This document shows, in pieces, positions 7,715 through 15,149 of a DNA stretch of 64,000 nt (the first letter of the stretch is position 1; each line of letters starts with the position of its first letter). The notes below the pieces were generated by a model. It did no database searches, was not told the origin of the DNA, and worked only from the letters and a program-made list of their open reading frames with translations. The stretch comes from Acetobacter pasteurianus subsp. pasteurianus LMG 1262 = NBRC 106471 (lineage in GTDB: Bacteria; Pseudomonadota; Alphaproteobacteria; Acetobacterales; Acetobacteraceae). Where the stretch lies: NCBI RefSeq assembly GCF_000285275.1, contig NZ_CADO01000005.1, positions 26,759 to 90,758 on the forward strand, given 5' to 3'. A program made the translations under genes and the position numbers.

Positions 7715-8808
7715 TGTTCAAAATGTTCTGCAATGATGTTTAAGTGATTTATCCAGAAGATATCATCAACAACAAGTGGCGCAGCCAGATGGCGTAAATT
7801 GTTATCCACCGCCATATCTTTCATGGATGGTAAAGACGGCCACGCGTTAGAAAACGCTTGCTGCTGCTGTGCCTGATCAAGCCATGATACAAAACTAAGT
7901 GCGGCAGCCGTGGAGGCAGAACTATGCGGCACACCCCATCCGTAACGTATCTGCAGGCGTTGCTGCCAACAAATGCCAAACCGTTTGGTATCACCCGCGG
8001 TTGTGTTCAGCATTTCCCCTGTAGGAGCAAGCCCCATAAGAGCGCCGCCGCTTTTTAAAATCTGTGCGGCTTCTTCCGGAGTGGACCACCACACAATATA
8101 AGGCCGTAACTGGTCCAGTTTGCGGAAGGCGCGCATTAGCCCGTCTTGGGTGTTGAGGGTACGGTACACCATTTCAGATGGTACGCCATCAGCCAGCAGA
8201 GCGATTTCCAGCGTGGTGCGGGGGTCGCGTCGCAGGCTGCGCCGTCCCGGGTGGCGAGCCACATCCCAAAAATCAGCCCAGTTGGGGGGCGTATCAAAAC
8301 GCGAGCTATCCCACGCAATGGCGTAATCAATGCTGGTTGAATAATTGGGTTGTGCTGCATCTTCAGGCAAAGGGGCAAGCAAGCCTGCGCTGCCACCTAG
8401 CGCCAGACTGCTGTTTTCCATCATGACCGCAGCCCAATGTTTGGGGTTGGTTTTTTCCTGCTGTTGAAGGGCGGTCAGAGAACCGTCCCATCCAGAGGTG
8501 ATGATGCGGTGATGTGTCTGGCGCGTATATCCGGCAAAAAGGATTTTTTTCTGTATCTCACAAATCCTGCCTGAAAATGTCAGCACCCTTAAACCGGTGT
8601 CTGTATGTGCAACCGTATGTCTGCGCACAGAGCGCGCCTGAACTATTTGAGGGGCAAGAGAGATTACGCCGCCGCCCAACCCAGCCAGAAGGGCTTTCCG
8701 TCGGGAGATGGTCCCGGCAGAAGGCTCTTGTTTCCGAGAGTGGGGTGACGGTGTCCCGCTGGAGCGACCGTGCAGGAAAGAAAAAGAAAACAGGGTAACC
8801 TCGCGCAT
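7696..8808 (-). CDS. Tat-exported periplasmic solute-binding protein (PotD-like)
   Basis: The 370-aa protein has a twin-arginine signal, ISRRKALLAGLGGGVISLA, at about residues 34-52, preceded by a long N-region. The mature part has the layout of family 1/PotD binding proteins, including the block WADFWDVARHPGRRSLRRDP and the C-terminal ALSFVSWLDQAQQQQAFSNAWPSLPS that resembles the clamp region of polyamine or iron binders. Ligand cannot be told from sequence. It lies between the degenerate ATPase (35 bp upstream) and the permease fragment. Tat export suggests folding before transport. Confidence 0.75.
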   Translation of the reverse strand: MREVTLFSFSFLHGRSSGTPSPHSRKQEPSAGTISRRKALLAGLGGGVISLAPQIVQARSVRRHTVAHTDTGLRVLTFSGRICEIQKKILFAGYTRQTHHRIITSGWDGSLTALQQQEKTNPKHWAAVMMENSSLALGGSAGLLAPLPEDAAQPNYSTSIDYAIAWDSSRFDTPPNWADFWDVARHPGRRSLRRDPRTTLEIALLADGVPSEMVYRTLNTQDGLMRAFRKLDQLRPYIVWWSTPEEAAQILKSGGALMGLAPTGEMLNTTAGDTKRFGICWQQRLQIRYGWGVPHSSASTAAALSFVSWLDQAQQQQAFSNAWPSLPSMKDMAVDNNLRHLAAPLVVDDIFWINHLNIIAEHFEQWALRK

Positions 8809-8843
8809 AAAGTGCAGCCAGATAAAGGCAGATGAGTTTAGCC

Positions 8844-9959
8844 TTATTTTGCATCCATCGGAAAGGCGATAGCGTTCTGTGGTTGCCAGGCCAATATGGC
8901 CTTGTTGCCGGGGCGGAGTTCACGCGGCAAATGGACTAATGGCCGATGCGCTATAATTTCTGTTCCATCCAAGGTGCGAAAGCGCATGGCAATAGCGTGG
9001 CCAATGTGGTGAGCCGAAACAAGGGTGCAGACAATATCTGTTTTATCTTCGATTTCCATAACGCCAGAACGAGGAAATAGAACAGAAAGACGGTCAGGTA
9101 GGATGCAAATGCTGGCAAGGTCATTTTCTTCCAGATTGTAATCGGCCACGGCTTCCACTGTTTCGCCCGATGGTAGACGCAATTCGGCAATGTCATTTTC
9201 TATAAGAAGTACCTTGCCGCTGATAACATTGGCATCGCCAAACTGTTCCGCCACGCTCAGGCAAGCCGGACGGTTTAGAAGGGTGGCAACATCTCCTATC
9301 TGTAACAGGGTGCCGTTTTGCATAACGCCAATCTGGTCTGCCGCCATCATGCAATCCTGCTTCTGCCGTGAAAGCAGTAGAATACTCAAGCCTATGGCGT
9401 GGCGTAACCGGTCCAAAAACGTGATTGCACGCCGGATGGTGGGCTGATCCATTTTTTCGAAAGGCTGGTTCAGAACCACAACCTCAGGCTGTGTAATCAG
9501 GGCACGGGCAAGCTGAGTGCGAAATATCTGTTCCGCATTGAGTGTGCGTGCCGGTTGGGCACGCAGGGCTTCCAACCCTGTTAGGGCCAGTATTTCAGCC
9601 CCGCGATGTGAGACCTCAGCTTTATGGAGTGTGCCACTGGCGCGGAGGGGCAGGAGAATGTTGTCCAAAACGGAAATATGCGGAAACAAGGGCGCATGCG
9701 GGCCTATTGTTGCCAGTTTTTTATGGCCTGATGTGTCGAAGTTATATGGTGTGCCGTTAATTTCTATCTGCTCAACCGTACAGGGGCGTCTGCCAGCCAA
9801 TGTTTCTGCCAGACAGGTCAGATCCTCATTGTCCTGCCCGATTCCCAGTATGGCTGTGCAGCTTCCCGCCGGTAGAGAAAGCGTGAGCGGTTGTGCGTTA
9901 TGAAAGAACGCCAGATTGTGAACCGCCAGTGCTGTGGATGAGCCATGCGTGGTATGCAT
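8844..9959 (-). CDS. Degenerate ABC ATPase (PotA-like) with TOBE domain
   Basis: The 371-aa protein has the layout of a PotA/FbpC-type ATPase: nucleotide-binding domain to about residue 235, then a TOBE-like C-terminal domain. Every catalytic motif is changed. Walker A reads GIGQDNED (39-46) with no Lys, the signature is LNAEQ (140-144) instead of LSGGQ, Walker B is VVLNQP with Asn164 and Gln165 in place of Asp and Glu, and the switch His is Arg198. ATP hydrolysis is therefore improbable. The gene is intact and first in an operon with a binding protein and a shortened permease, so it may have been kept for another role. Confidence 0.8.
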   Translation of the reverse strand: MHTTHGSSTALAVHNLAFFHNAQPLTLSLPAGSCTAILGIGQDNEDLTCLAETLAGRRPCTVEQIEINGTPYNFDTSGHKKLATIGPHAPLFPHISVLDNILLPLRASGTLHKAEVSHRGAEILALTGLEALRAQPARTLNAEQIFRTQLARALITQPEVVVLNQPFEKMDQPTIRRAITFLDRLRHAIGLSILLLSRQKQDCMMAADQIGVMQNGTLLQIGDVATLLNRPACLSVAEQFGDANVISGKVLLIENDIAELRLPSGETVEAVADYNLEENDLASICILPDRLSVLFPRSGVMEIEDKTDIVCTLVSAHHIGHAIAMRFRTLDGTEIIAHRPLVHLPRELRPGNKAILAWQPQNAIAFPMDAK

Positions 9960-10032
9960 GCAACTATGTCCCTTTCCGTGGGTTAGAAGTAAAGTGCACT
10001 ATATTTCAGGCAGGTAAACGGAGGTTTCTTTC

Positions 10033-10335
10033 ATGTCTTCAGATAAAATCAAAGAAGTAAAAGCAGCAGGCGAAGCCGCAGCCGACACGGCACGGGACGA
10101 ATTGGAAGCCGTAAAAGCACATCTTGAACGCCTTGTGACCCAGCATCTGGTGCCAGCACTGGGCCGTGCAGGGGATAAAGCCGGCACGCTGAAGGAGCAG
10201 GCGGTTGCCAATGCGCGCGAACTGGCCGATCATGCACAAAGCGATCTTGCTAAGCGTAATCGTGGTCAGTCTTCCTGGTTGTCCATTGCCATTTCCGGCG
10301 TGGTGGGCTTTATCCTTGGGCGTCTGTCACGCTGA
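10033..10335 (+). CDS. DUF883 family protein (YqjD/ElaB-like)
   Basis: The 100-aa protein has a long Ala/Glu/Lys-rich amphipathic helix followed by a C-terminal membrane segment with a glycine motif, ISGVVGFILGRL, as in E. coli YqjD/ElaB, which are inner-membrane proteins that bind ribosomes in stationary phase. GGAGG lies upstream of the ATG. It is followed after 39 bp by a YqjE-like gene, mirroring the yqjD-yqjE order of enterics. Confidence 0.85.
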   Translation: MSSDKIKEVKAAGEAAADTARDELEAVKAHLERLVTQHLVPALGRAGDKAGTLKEQAVANARELADHAQSDLAKRNRGQSSWLSIAISGVVGFILGRLSR

Positions 10336-10374
10336 CGCTTGTGCGTCATCTGAACAAAGGTAGCCTCGGAGCCC

Positions 10375-10800
10375 ATGCGTATCTTTGATCTTGGTAAATC
10401 CGCCCTGAATGCTCAGTCCAACCTGATGCAACAGATGGCCATACGATACGGCAAGCAGGCCGTATTGTTGGCAATGGCGGCAGTATTTGGACTATTTGCC
10501 CTGATTACAGGGCATGGGCTCCTTTGGGTGCTTTTGGTTTTTGTAGGCCATTTTGGCCCAGTGGGTGCGGCCTTTACAGTATTCGGTCTGGATCTCTTTG
10601 TAGCTCTGGTTTGCGTACTGTTTGGCCGCCGCTCTTATCTGACAGTTCAGGAAGTGGAAGCCCGCATTGCCCGTGACCGCAACATCACCATGATGCGCGA
10701 CTCCATGACCATGGCAGCTGTAACGGCAACCGTTGCAACAGCTATGGGCCGCGGCGGATCTCGCAAAGTGTGGGACGTTGTACGGCGGAAAAAGGACTGA
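10375..10800 (+). CDS. YqjE/holin-like (phage holin III superfamily) membrane protein
   Basis: This 141-aa protein has two long hydrophobic segments at roughly residues 30-52 and 60-85, then a charged cytoplasmic tail ending RRKKD. Such proteins are grouped with putative holin superfamily III but occur in core genomes next to DUF883 proteins, as here. No phage genes surround it, so a lysis role is unlikely; envelope or stationary-phase stress is the better inference. Confidence 0.72.
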   Translation: MRIFDLGKSALNAQSNLMQQMAIRYGKQAVLLAMAAVFGLFALITGHGLLWVLLVFVGHFGPVGAAFTVFGLDLFVALVCVLFGRRSYLTVQEVEARIARDRNITMMRDSMTMAAVTATVATAMGRGGSRKVWDVVRRKKD

Positions 10801-10889
10801 AATCGTCCACTCTGGACGAAACCATAGGTTCCATTCCAAATTTGCATTGGCGCGCAGGATTTTTTCTGTAAATGATGGCGCTGTCTTTC

Positions 10890-10918
10890 GTGAGTGTGCA
10901 AATTGTTTGCACGCTCAC
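10890..10918. promoter_or_regulatory. Likely MarR operator: 13-bp inverted repeat
   Basis: Arms 10890-10902 and 10906-10918 flank three bases and match except for one T/G position. The site ends 15 bp before the start of the marR gene. MarR regulators bind such palindromes in their own promoters, so autoregulation of the efflux operon is inferred. Confidence 0.65.
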
Positions 10919-10933
10919 TAGTGTGGGTAGGGA

Positions 10934-11428
10934 ATGGAACCGAATCATCATCCCGTTATGGCCAATGAGCCCCGCCGTTTCTTTGGATACCGGCTGGCGC
11001 GTCTTGCTGCTGTGTGGCGGCGGGAGATTGATGCCGATCTGCGGGCCTTTGGCCTGACAGACGCCACATGGCGGCCCATTTATTATCTTAACTTCTCCAA
11101 AACACCCATGCGCCAGACAGATCTGGCCCGCTCCTTGTCCTTGGAAGCCCCTTCACTGGTGCGGCTTCTAGATGTGCTGGAAAAGCGCGGCTACGTAGTG
11201 CGTGAAACGGATGAAGAAGATCGCCGCTCCAAACTGGTAAGTATTACGGAAGAAGGGCGCAGTGTTGCGGCTCTTGTCAGCCGTGTGGCTGATGAAGTGA
11301 CAGCCCGCCTGACTGAAGATGTTTCCACCGAAGAGCTGGAAGAATGCTGCGGCGTTCTTGACCGGGTTGAGCAAGCCGCCCAAAACCACCGGGACACCGT
11401 TGGTGGTGATAAAAGAGGCATGCGGTAA
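10934..11428 (+). CDS. MarR-family transcriptional regulator
   Basis: The 164-aa protein has the winged helix-turn-helix of the family: MRQTDLARSLSLEAPSLVRLLDVLEKRGYVVRETDEEDRRSKLVSITEEG, with the conserved DRRS wing at about residues 100-103. It begins 15 bp after a strong inverted repeat, its likely operator. It is followed within 22 bp by DUF1656, HlyD and outer-membrane factor genes, so it probably represses this efflux operon until a phenolic or similar ligand is bound. An internal ATG at 10958 is an alternative start. Confidence 0.92.
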   Translation: MEPNHHPVMANEPRRFFGYRLARLAAVWRREIDADLRAFGLTDATWRPIYYLNFSKTPMRQTDLARSLSLEAPSLVRLLDVLEKRGYVVRETDEEDRRSKLVSITEEGRSVAALVSRVADEVTARLTEDVSTEELEECCGVLDRVEQAAQNHRDTVGGDKRGMR

Positions 11429-11450
11429 TGCCAGTTTCCAGAACAGTGCC

Positions 11451-11645
11451 ATGCTAGCTGAATTCAATATTTTTGGTGTTTTTATTGCACCTATTGTCGT
11501 GTACGCCCTAGCGGCGCTGCCGATTACAATGTTTGTTCGCTTCGTGTTGTGGTGGAGCGGCCTTCTGGGCTGGTTCTGGCATATCGCGTTGTTTGAAGTA
11601 TCGTTATACGTCAGTATCCTTTGCCTGCTGATCCTCTACGTCTGA
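11451..11645 (+). CDS. DUF1656 small membrane protein (AaeX-like)
   Basis: The 64-aa protein starts MLAEFNIFGVFIAPIVVY and has two hydrophobic segments, a perfect fit to DUF1656/AaeX proteins that accompany AaeAB-type aromatic-acid efflux pumps. It sits between the marR gene and a HlyD adaptor gene. Members of this family are usually found next to a FUSC-type permease, which is absent here. Confidence 0.85.
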   Translation: MLAEFNIFGVFIAPIVVYALAALPITMFVRFVLWWSGLLGWFWHIALFEVSLYVSILCLLILYV

Positions 11646-11671
11646 CCCGAAAAGGCTTTTGAGTCTCCGCA

Positions 11672-12583
11672 ATGCCCCTTCTGCGCACCCTGATACGAGT
11701 TGTTCTGACCCTTGCGGTCGTCTCACTGGCCATCGTTCTGGGGATTACCCTGTGGAACGTGTATATGATTGCACCCTGGACCCGAGATGGCCGTGTGCGT
11801 GTGTACGTTGTAGACGTGGCGCCTGAAGTTTCCGGCACCGTGGTGCAGATTCCCATCGTGGATAACCAGTTCGTGCATAAGGGCGACCCCCTGTTTGTGC
11901 TCGATCCGGTGCGTTTCCGTCTTGCTATCCGTGAGGCACAGGCCCGGCTTGATGGCGCATTGGAAGATTTGAAGCTGAAACGCAACGATGCCCGCCGCCG
12001 TATGGGCTTGGGTGGCATTGTGTCGGCCGAAGAACAGGAAGTCTTTAACTCTAATGTGGCAACGCAGATTGCATCTGTTGATGCCGCACGTGCTGCCTTG
12101 GATGTGGCTAAACTGAACCTGCAGCGTTCGGTTCTGTATTCTCCGGTAAATGGTTACATCACTAACCTGAACTTGCGAGTGGGTGATTACGCGTCTGCCG
12201 GGCAGGCCCGTATGGCTGTTATCGATTCCGACTCCTACTGGGTTTACGGGTATTTCGAAGAAACAAAGATGTGGGGCGTACACGTGGGTGATGAAGCCCG
12301 CGTTAAGCTGATGGGCTATAAGCCGATCCTTACAGGCCACGTTGTCAGCATCGCACGTGGTATTAACGATACCAACGGCACACCGGATAAGCTTGGGCTA
12401 CAGGATGTAAATCCGATCTTCACCTGGGTACGTCTGGCACAGCGTATTCCCGTACGTATTCACATTGACCACGTGCCCGATAGTGTCACGCTGGCAGCAG
12501 GTATGACGGCAACTGTGAGCGTAGGCCCTGAACCCAGAGGCCGCCGCGGAAAGTTGACGACCTGGCTTCAAGATCATCTGTAA
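11672..12583 (+). CDS. HlyD/EmrA-AaeA family efflux adaptor protein
   Basis: The 303-aa periplasmic adaptor has an N-terminal membrane anchor at about residues 8-30, then the biotinyl-lipoyl-like halves (VDVAPEVSGTVVQIPIVDNQFVHKGDPLFVLDP and LYSPVNGYITNLNLRVGDYASAG) around a short coiled-coil hairpin, followed by a beta-barrel region. It bridges an inner-membrane pump and an outer-membrane channel. It follows DUF1656 by 26 bp and precedes the channel gene by 9 bp. Confidence 0.9.
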   Translation: MPLLRTLIRVVLTLAVVSLAIVLGITLWNVYMIAPWTRDGRVRVYVVDVAPEVSGTVVQIPIVDNQFVHKGDPLFVLDPVRFRLAIREAQARLDGALEDLKLKRNDARRRMGLGGIVSAEEQEVFNSNVATQIASVDAARAALDVAKLNLQRSVLYSPVNGYITNLNLRVGDYASAGQARMAVIDSDSYWVYGYFEETKMWGVHVGDEARVKLMGYKPILTGHVVSIARGINDTNGTPDKLGLQDVNPIFTWVRLAQRIPVRIHIDHVPDSVTLAAGMTATVSVGPEPRGRRGKLTTWLQDHL

Positions 12584-12592
12584 GCGCAGGAC

Positions 12593-14122
12593 ATGAGACA
12601 GAACATGAAGGGTCGTCGTCGCCTTGGGCTGTTTCTGGCAACATCCATGTTGTTGTCAGCCTGTACCGTAGGGCCAAATTATCAGCCAGACCGCATGAAG
12701 GTTCCGGCAGCGTTCAAGGAGACGGAGGAAGAAGAGCATCCGGCTACACCTGAAGAGATCGAACGCACCAATAAGGAAATGACGGAATGGTGGTCTTTGT
12801 TCAAAGACCCCATTCTGACCCGGTTGGTAGAGGATGCCATTAAGGGCAACTACGATCTGCAGATTGCCGGGCAGCGTATTCTGGCCGAACGGGCTATTCG
12901 TGATCGGTCTGCCGCGCAGTGGTATCCGCAAATGGATGCCAATATGGGCGGTGGTGATGTGCGCTATTCCATCAACATCGATAACTGGCCACTTCGCCCT
13001 GGCAATGCAGCTAACAGGCCAGAAGCCTCCATGCTCACCTATGGTGTCATGGCATCGTGGGAGCTGGATATGTTCGGGCGTATCCGCCGAGATGTGGAAG
13101 CGCATGAACATCAGGTTGAAGCCAATATTGAAGGCCGCCGCGCACTGCTGATGGGGCTGCTGTCCGAGCTTGCGTCCGACTATATGTTGCTGCGCGTAAC
13201 ACAGCTTCAGATCAAAATTGCCACAGATAACATTCGCGTTGCCAAGGATGCGCTGGACCTGACCAACAAGCTGTATCTGGAAGGTGTGGGCAACACCTTG
13301 CAGATTGCACAGGCTCAGGCAGAAATGGATGCGCAGATTGCTGCGCGTGAGCCGCTTAAAACACGTGTTTCACAAGTAACGCATGCCATTGCCGTGTTGT
13401 TGGGCAAAATGCCGGGTGAGCTGGAAGAGGAGCTGAAGATACCGCGGCCTCTGCCAATTGTGCCGGAATTTCCTGCCACACTGCCATCCATTGTTATTGC
13501 CAACCGCCCGGATATTCGTATGGCAGAGCGGCAATATGCTGTAGCCACCGCTCAGATTGGTGTGGCTGTTGCCAACCTGTATCCACACTTTGTGGTGCCG
13601 CTCACCTTTAACCCCAATGCATCCGCCATGTATCAGGCGTTTCAGGCAAATGCCATGAGCTGGCAGTTCCTGCTGATGGCCAGCATGCCATTGATGCACG
13701 GCGGCAAGATGACGGCAGAAGTTCGTGCAGCACAGGCTGCGGCAGAAGCCGCACGTCTGACATATCGCCAGACAGTGCTGCAGGGCTTTAAGGAAGTAGA
13801 AGATGCCATGGCTGCATGGCATGATGACATTGAATATGCCGAACAACTGCATAAAGCCGCAGAAGATAGTGCAACTGCCAGTGAGCGCGCGCGTAAACTC
13901 TATGGTGCTGGTCTGGTAGGATTTTTGGAAGTGCTGACAACCGAACGCACAACCTTGAACGCGCAAAACATGGAGGCGCTTGCCAAGCTGGAACGTCTGC
14001 GTGATGCGGTAAATCTGTACACGGCTCTTGGGGCTGGGTGGAAAGGTGTCGCCCTTACCAACACCACTTTGCCCGTATCACTTGAAACGCAGAACTTCCT
14101 TGCCCGTGCCTTCAAACAGTAA
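12593..14122 (+). CDS. Outer-membrane efflux lipoprotein, NodT/OprM family
   Basis: The 509-aa protein has a lipoprotein signal ending in the lipobox LLSAC with Cys24 as the acylation site, followed by CTVGPNYQPD, the standard start of NodT-family channels. Two OEP repeats with long helices are visible (AERAIRDRSAAQWYPQ and ERQYAVATAQIGVAVANLYP). It would form the trimeric exit duct for the upstream adaptor. An ATG at 12605 is an alternative start. The next small gene overlaps its end. Confidence 0.93.
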   Translation: MRQNMKGRRRLGLFLATSMLLSACTVGPNYQPDRMKVPAAFKETEEEEHPATPEEIERTNKEMTEWWSLFKDPILTRLVEDAIKGNYDLQIAGQRILAERAIRDRSAAQWYPQMDANMGGGDVRYSINIDNWPLRPGNAANRPEASMLTYGVMASWELDMFGRIRRDVEAHEHQVEANIEGRRALLMGLLSELASDYMLLRVTQLQIKIATDNIRVAKDALDLTNKLYLEGVGNTLQIAQAQAEMDAQIAAREPLKTRVSQVTHAIAVLLGKMPGELEEELKIPRPLPIVPEFPATLPSIVIANRPDIRMAERQYAVATAQIGVAVANLYPHFVVPLTFNPNASAMYQAFQANAMSWQFLLMASMPLMHGGKMTAEVRAAQAAAEAARLTYRQTVLQGFKEVEDAMAAWHDDIEYAEQLHKAAEDSATASERARKLYGAGLVGFLEVLTTERTTLNAQNMEALAKLERLRDAVNLYTALGAGWKGVALTNTTLPVSLETQNFLARAFKQ

Positions 14123-14429
14123 TCCAAATCAGAAAAGCGCCTTGGCGTCACCTTACGTCAGGCGCATTCTGCTCATTGCTTTGTTAGTGGGCGGTGGCTT
14201 TACGCTGATGTGCTTTACCGGCTGGATGGCGGTAGCATATAGCCATCCGCAAGATAGCTGGGCCATGCTGGCTTTCCGATGGGTGTTCCCTGTTTCAGGC
14301 GCTATCATGGTAGCGGCCGGGTTTGTGTTTCTCAATCGCCCGGTCCCACAGAATGTCTGGGAAAGTTTTGAAGCGTCCTCCGATGATGAGGACGCAGATG
14401 AAATTGTATCCAATATGGACGGACGCTAA
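14106..14429 (+). CDS. Small two-helix membrane protein, unknown
   Basis: The most likely start is GTG 14106, overlapping the channel gene by 17 bp, giving 107 aa. Two membrane segments are seen (RILLIALLVGGGFTLMCFTGWMAV and WVFPVSGAIMVAAGFVFL), then an acidic tail SSDDEDADE. The overlap suggests it belongs to the efflux operon, though no known pump subunit looks like it. Confidence 0.6.
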   Translation: MPSNSNPNQKSALASPYVRRILLIALLVGGGFTLMCFTGWMAVAYSHPQDSWAMLAFRWVFPVSGAIMVAAGFVFLNRPVPQNVWESFEASSDDEDADEIVSNMDGR

Positions 14430-14434
14430 GCGAA

Positions 14435-15145
14435 TTAGCTGCCAGCAAGCCGTTTGAAAGCTGGCATTTGTGCCTGTGCCGTTAGAAACGAGATCATGGC
14501 CTTACGTGCCAAAGCGGCATCCTGCCCAAGGCGGATAAGCCCACCAATCTGTGTTGGGTGGCGCACGACATCACATATCAATTTGCCGATTTGCAGCCCC
14601 CCTTCAGGAGAAAGAACAGATCCTGCAATGGGAGGTAGGGAGCGGTCTGCCGGATCGCACACAACCCGCAGTACCGCAAAAGGCAGACCAGCCTCTTCTG
14701 CTGCCTTGGCGAGGAAACCACTTTCCATATCCAATGCTGGGCAGTGAGACTGCGCAAAAAGCTGTGCCTTATGGGCCGCATCCATCACAACAGTATCACT
14801 ATGCAGCAGCGTACCACCCTGTACACCAGCCTGATCTCCTCCCAGAATATGGCGTAAGGTAGCATCACACACGGTATCTGTGCCCCAGCAGGAAACCTTT
14901 TCAGGAATAACAATGGTGCCAGCAGATAACGCTGGGTTTAGCCCCGCTGCCAAGCCAAAGGAGAGCAGGCAATCAGCCCCGCTGGCTACTAATCTGGCTG
15001 CTTCCCGCTTTGCCCCTGCATGTGTGGCACCACTGGCAGCAATGGCAGCATGGGGGAAAATAGTGCGGATAAGGCGTGCTTCCGCTTTTAACCCCACCAG
15101 AATACCGGGGCGAGATGGGGAAGGCTGGGCGGAAGCTGATGTCAT
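14435..15145 (-). CDS. hpnG: HpnG, hopanoid-associated nucleoside phosphorylase
   Basis: The 236-aa protein belongs to the nucleoside phosphorylase family, with LLSFGLAAGLNPALSAGTIVIPEKV and the substrate-binding block CPALDMESGFLAKAAEEAGLPFAVLRVVCD. HpnG removes adenine from adenosylhopane to give ribosylhopane in C35 hopanoid synthesis. The start is placed at 15145, four bases after the shc stop; a longer in-frame start at 15190 would overlap shc. It is the last gene of the hopanoid operon. Confidence 0.9.
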   Translation of the reverse strand: MTSASAQPSPSRPGILVGLKAEARLIRTIFPHAAIAASGATHAGAKREAARLVASGADCLLSFGLAAGLNPALSAGTIVIPEKVSCWGTDTVCDATLRHILGGDQAGVQGGTLLHSDTVVMDAAHKAQLFAQSHCPALDMESGFLAKAAEEAGLPFAVLRVVCDPADRSLPPIAGSVLSPEGGLQIGKLICDVVRHPTQIGGLIRLGQDAALARKAMISFLTAQAQMPAFKRLAGS

Positions 15146-15149
15146 TGAT

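Noticed and set aside
10375..10800. Phage holin
   Set aside because: The fold label is holin-like, but no phage genes are nearby and the DUF883 neighbour points to the YqjD-YqjE pair.
11723..12340. 205-aa open frame antisense to the HlyD adaptor gene
   Set aside because: Antisense to a clear gene; no family resemblance and codon bias belongs to the opposite strand.
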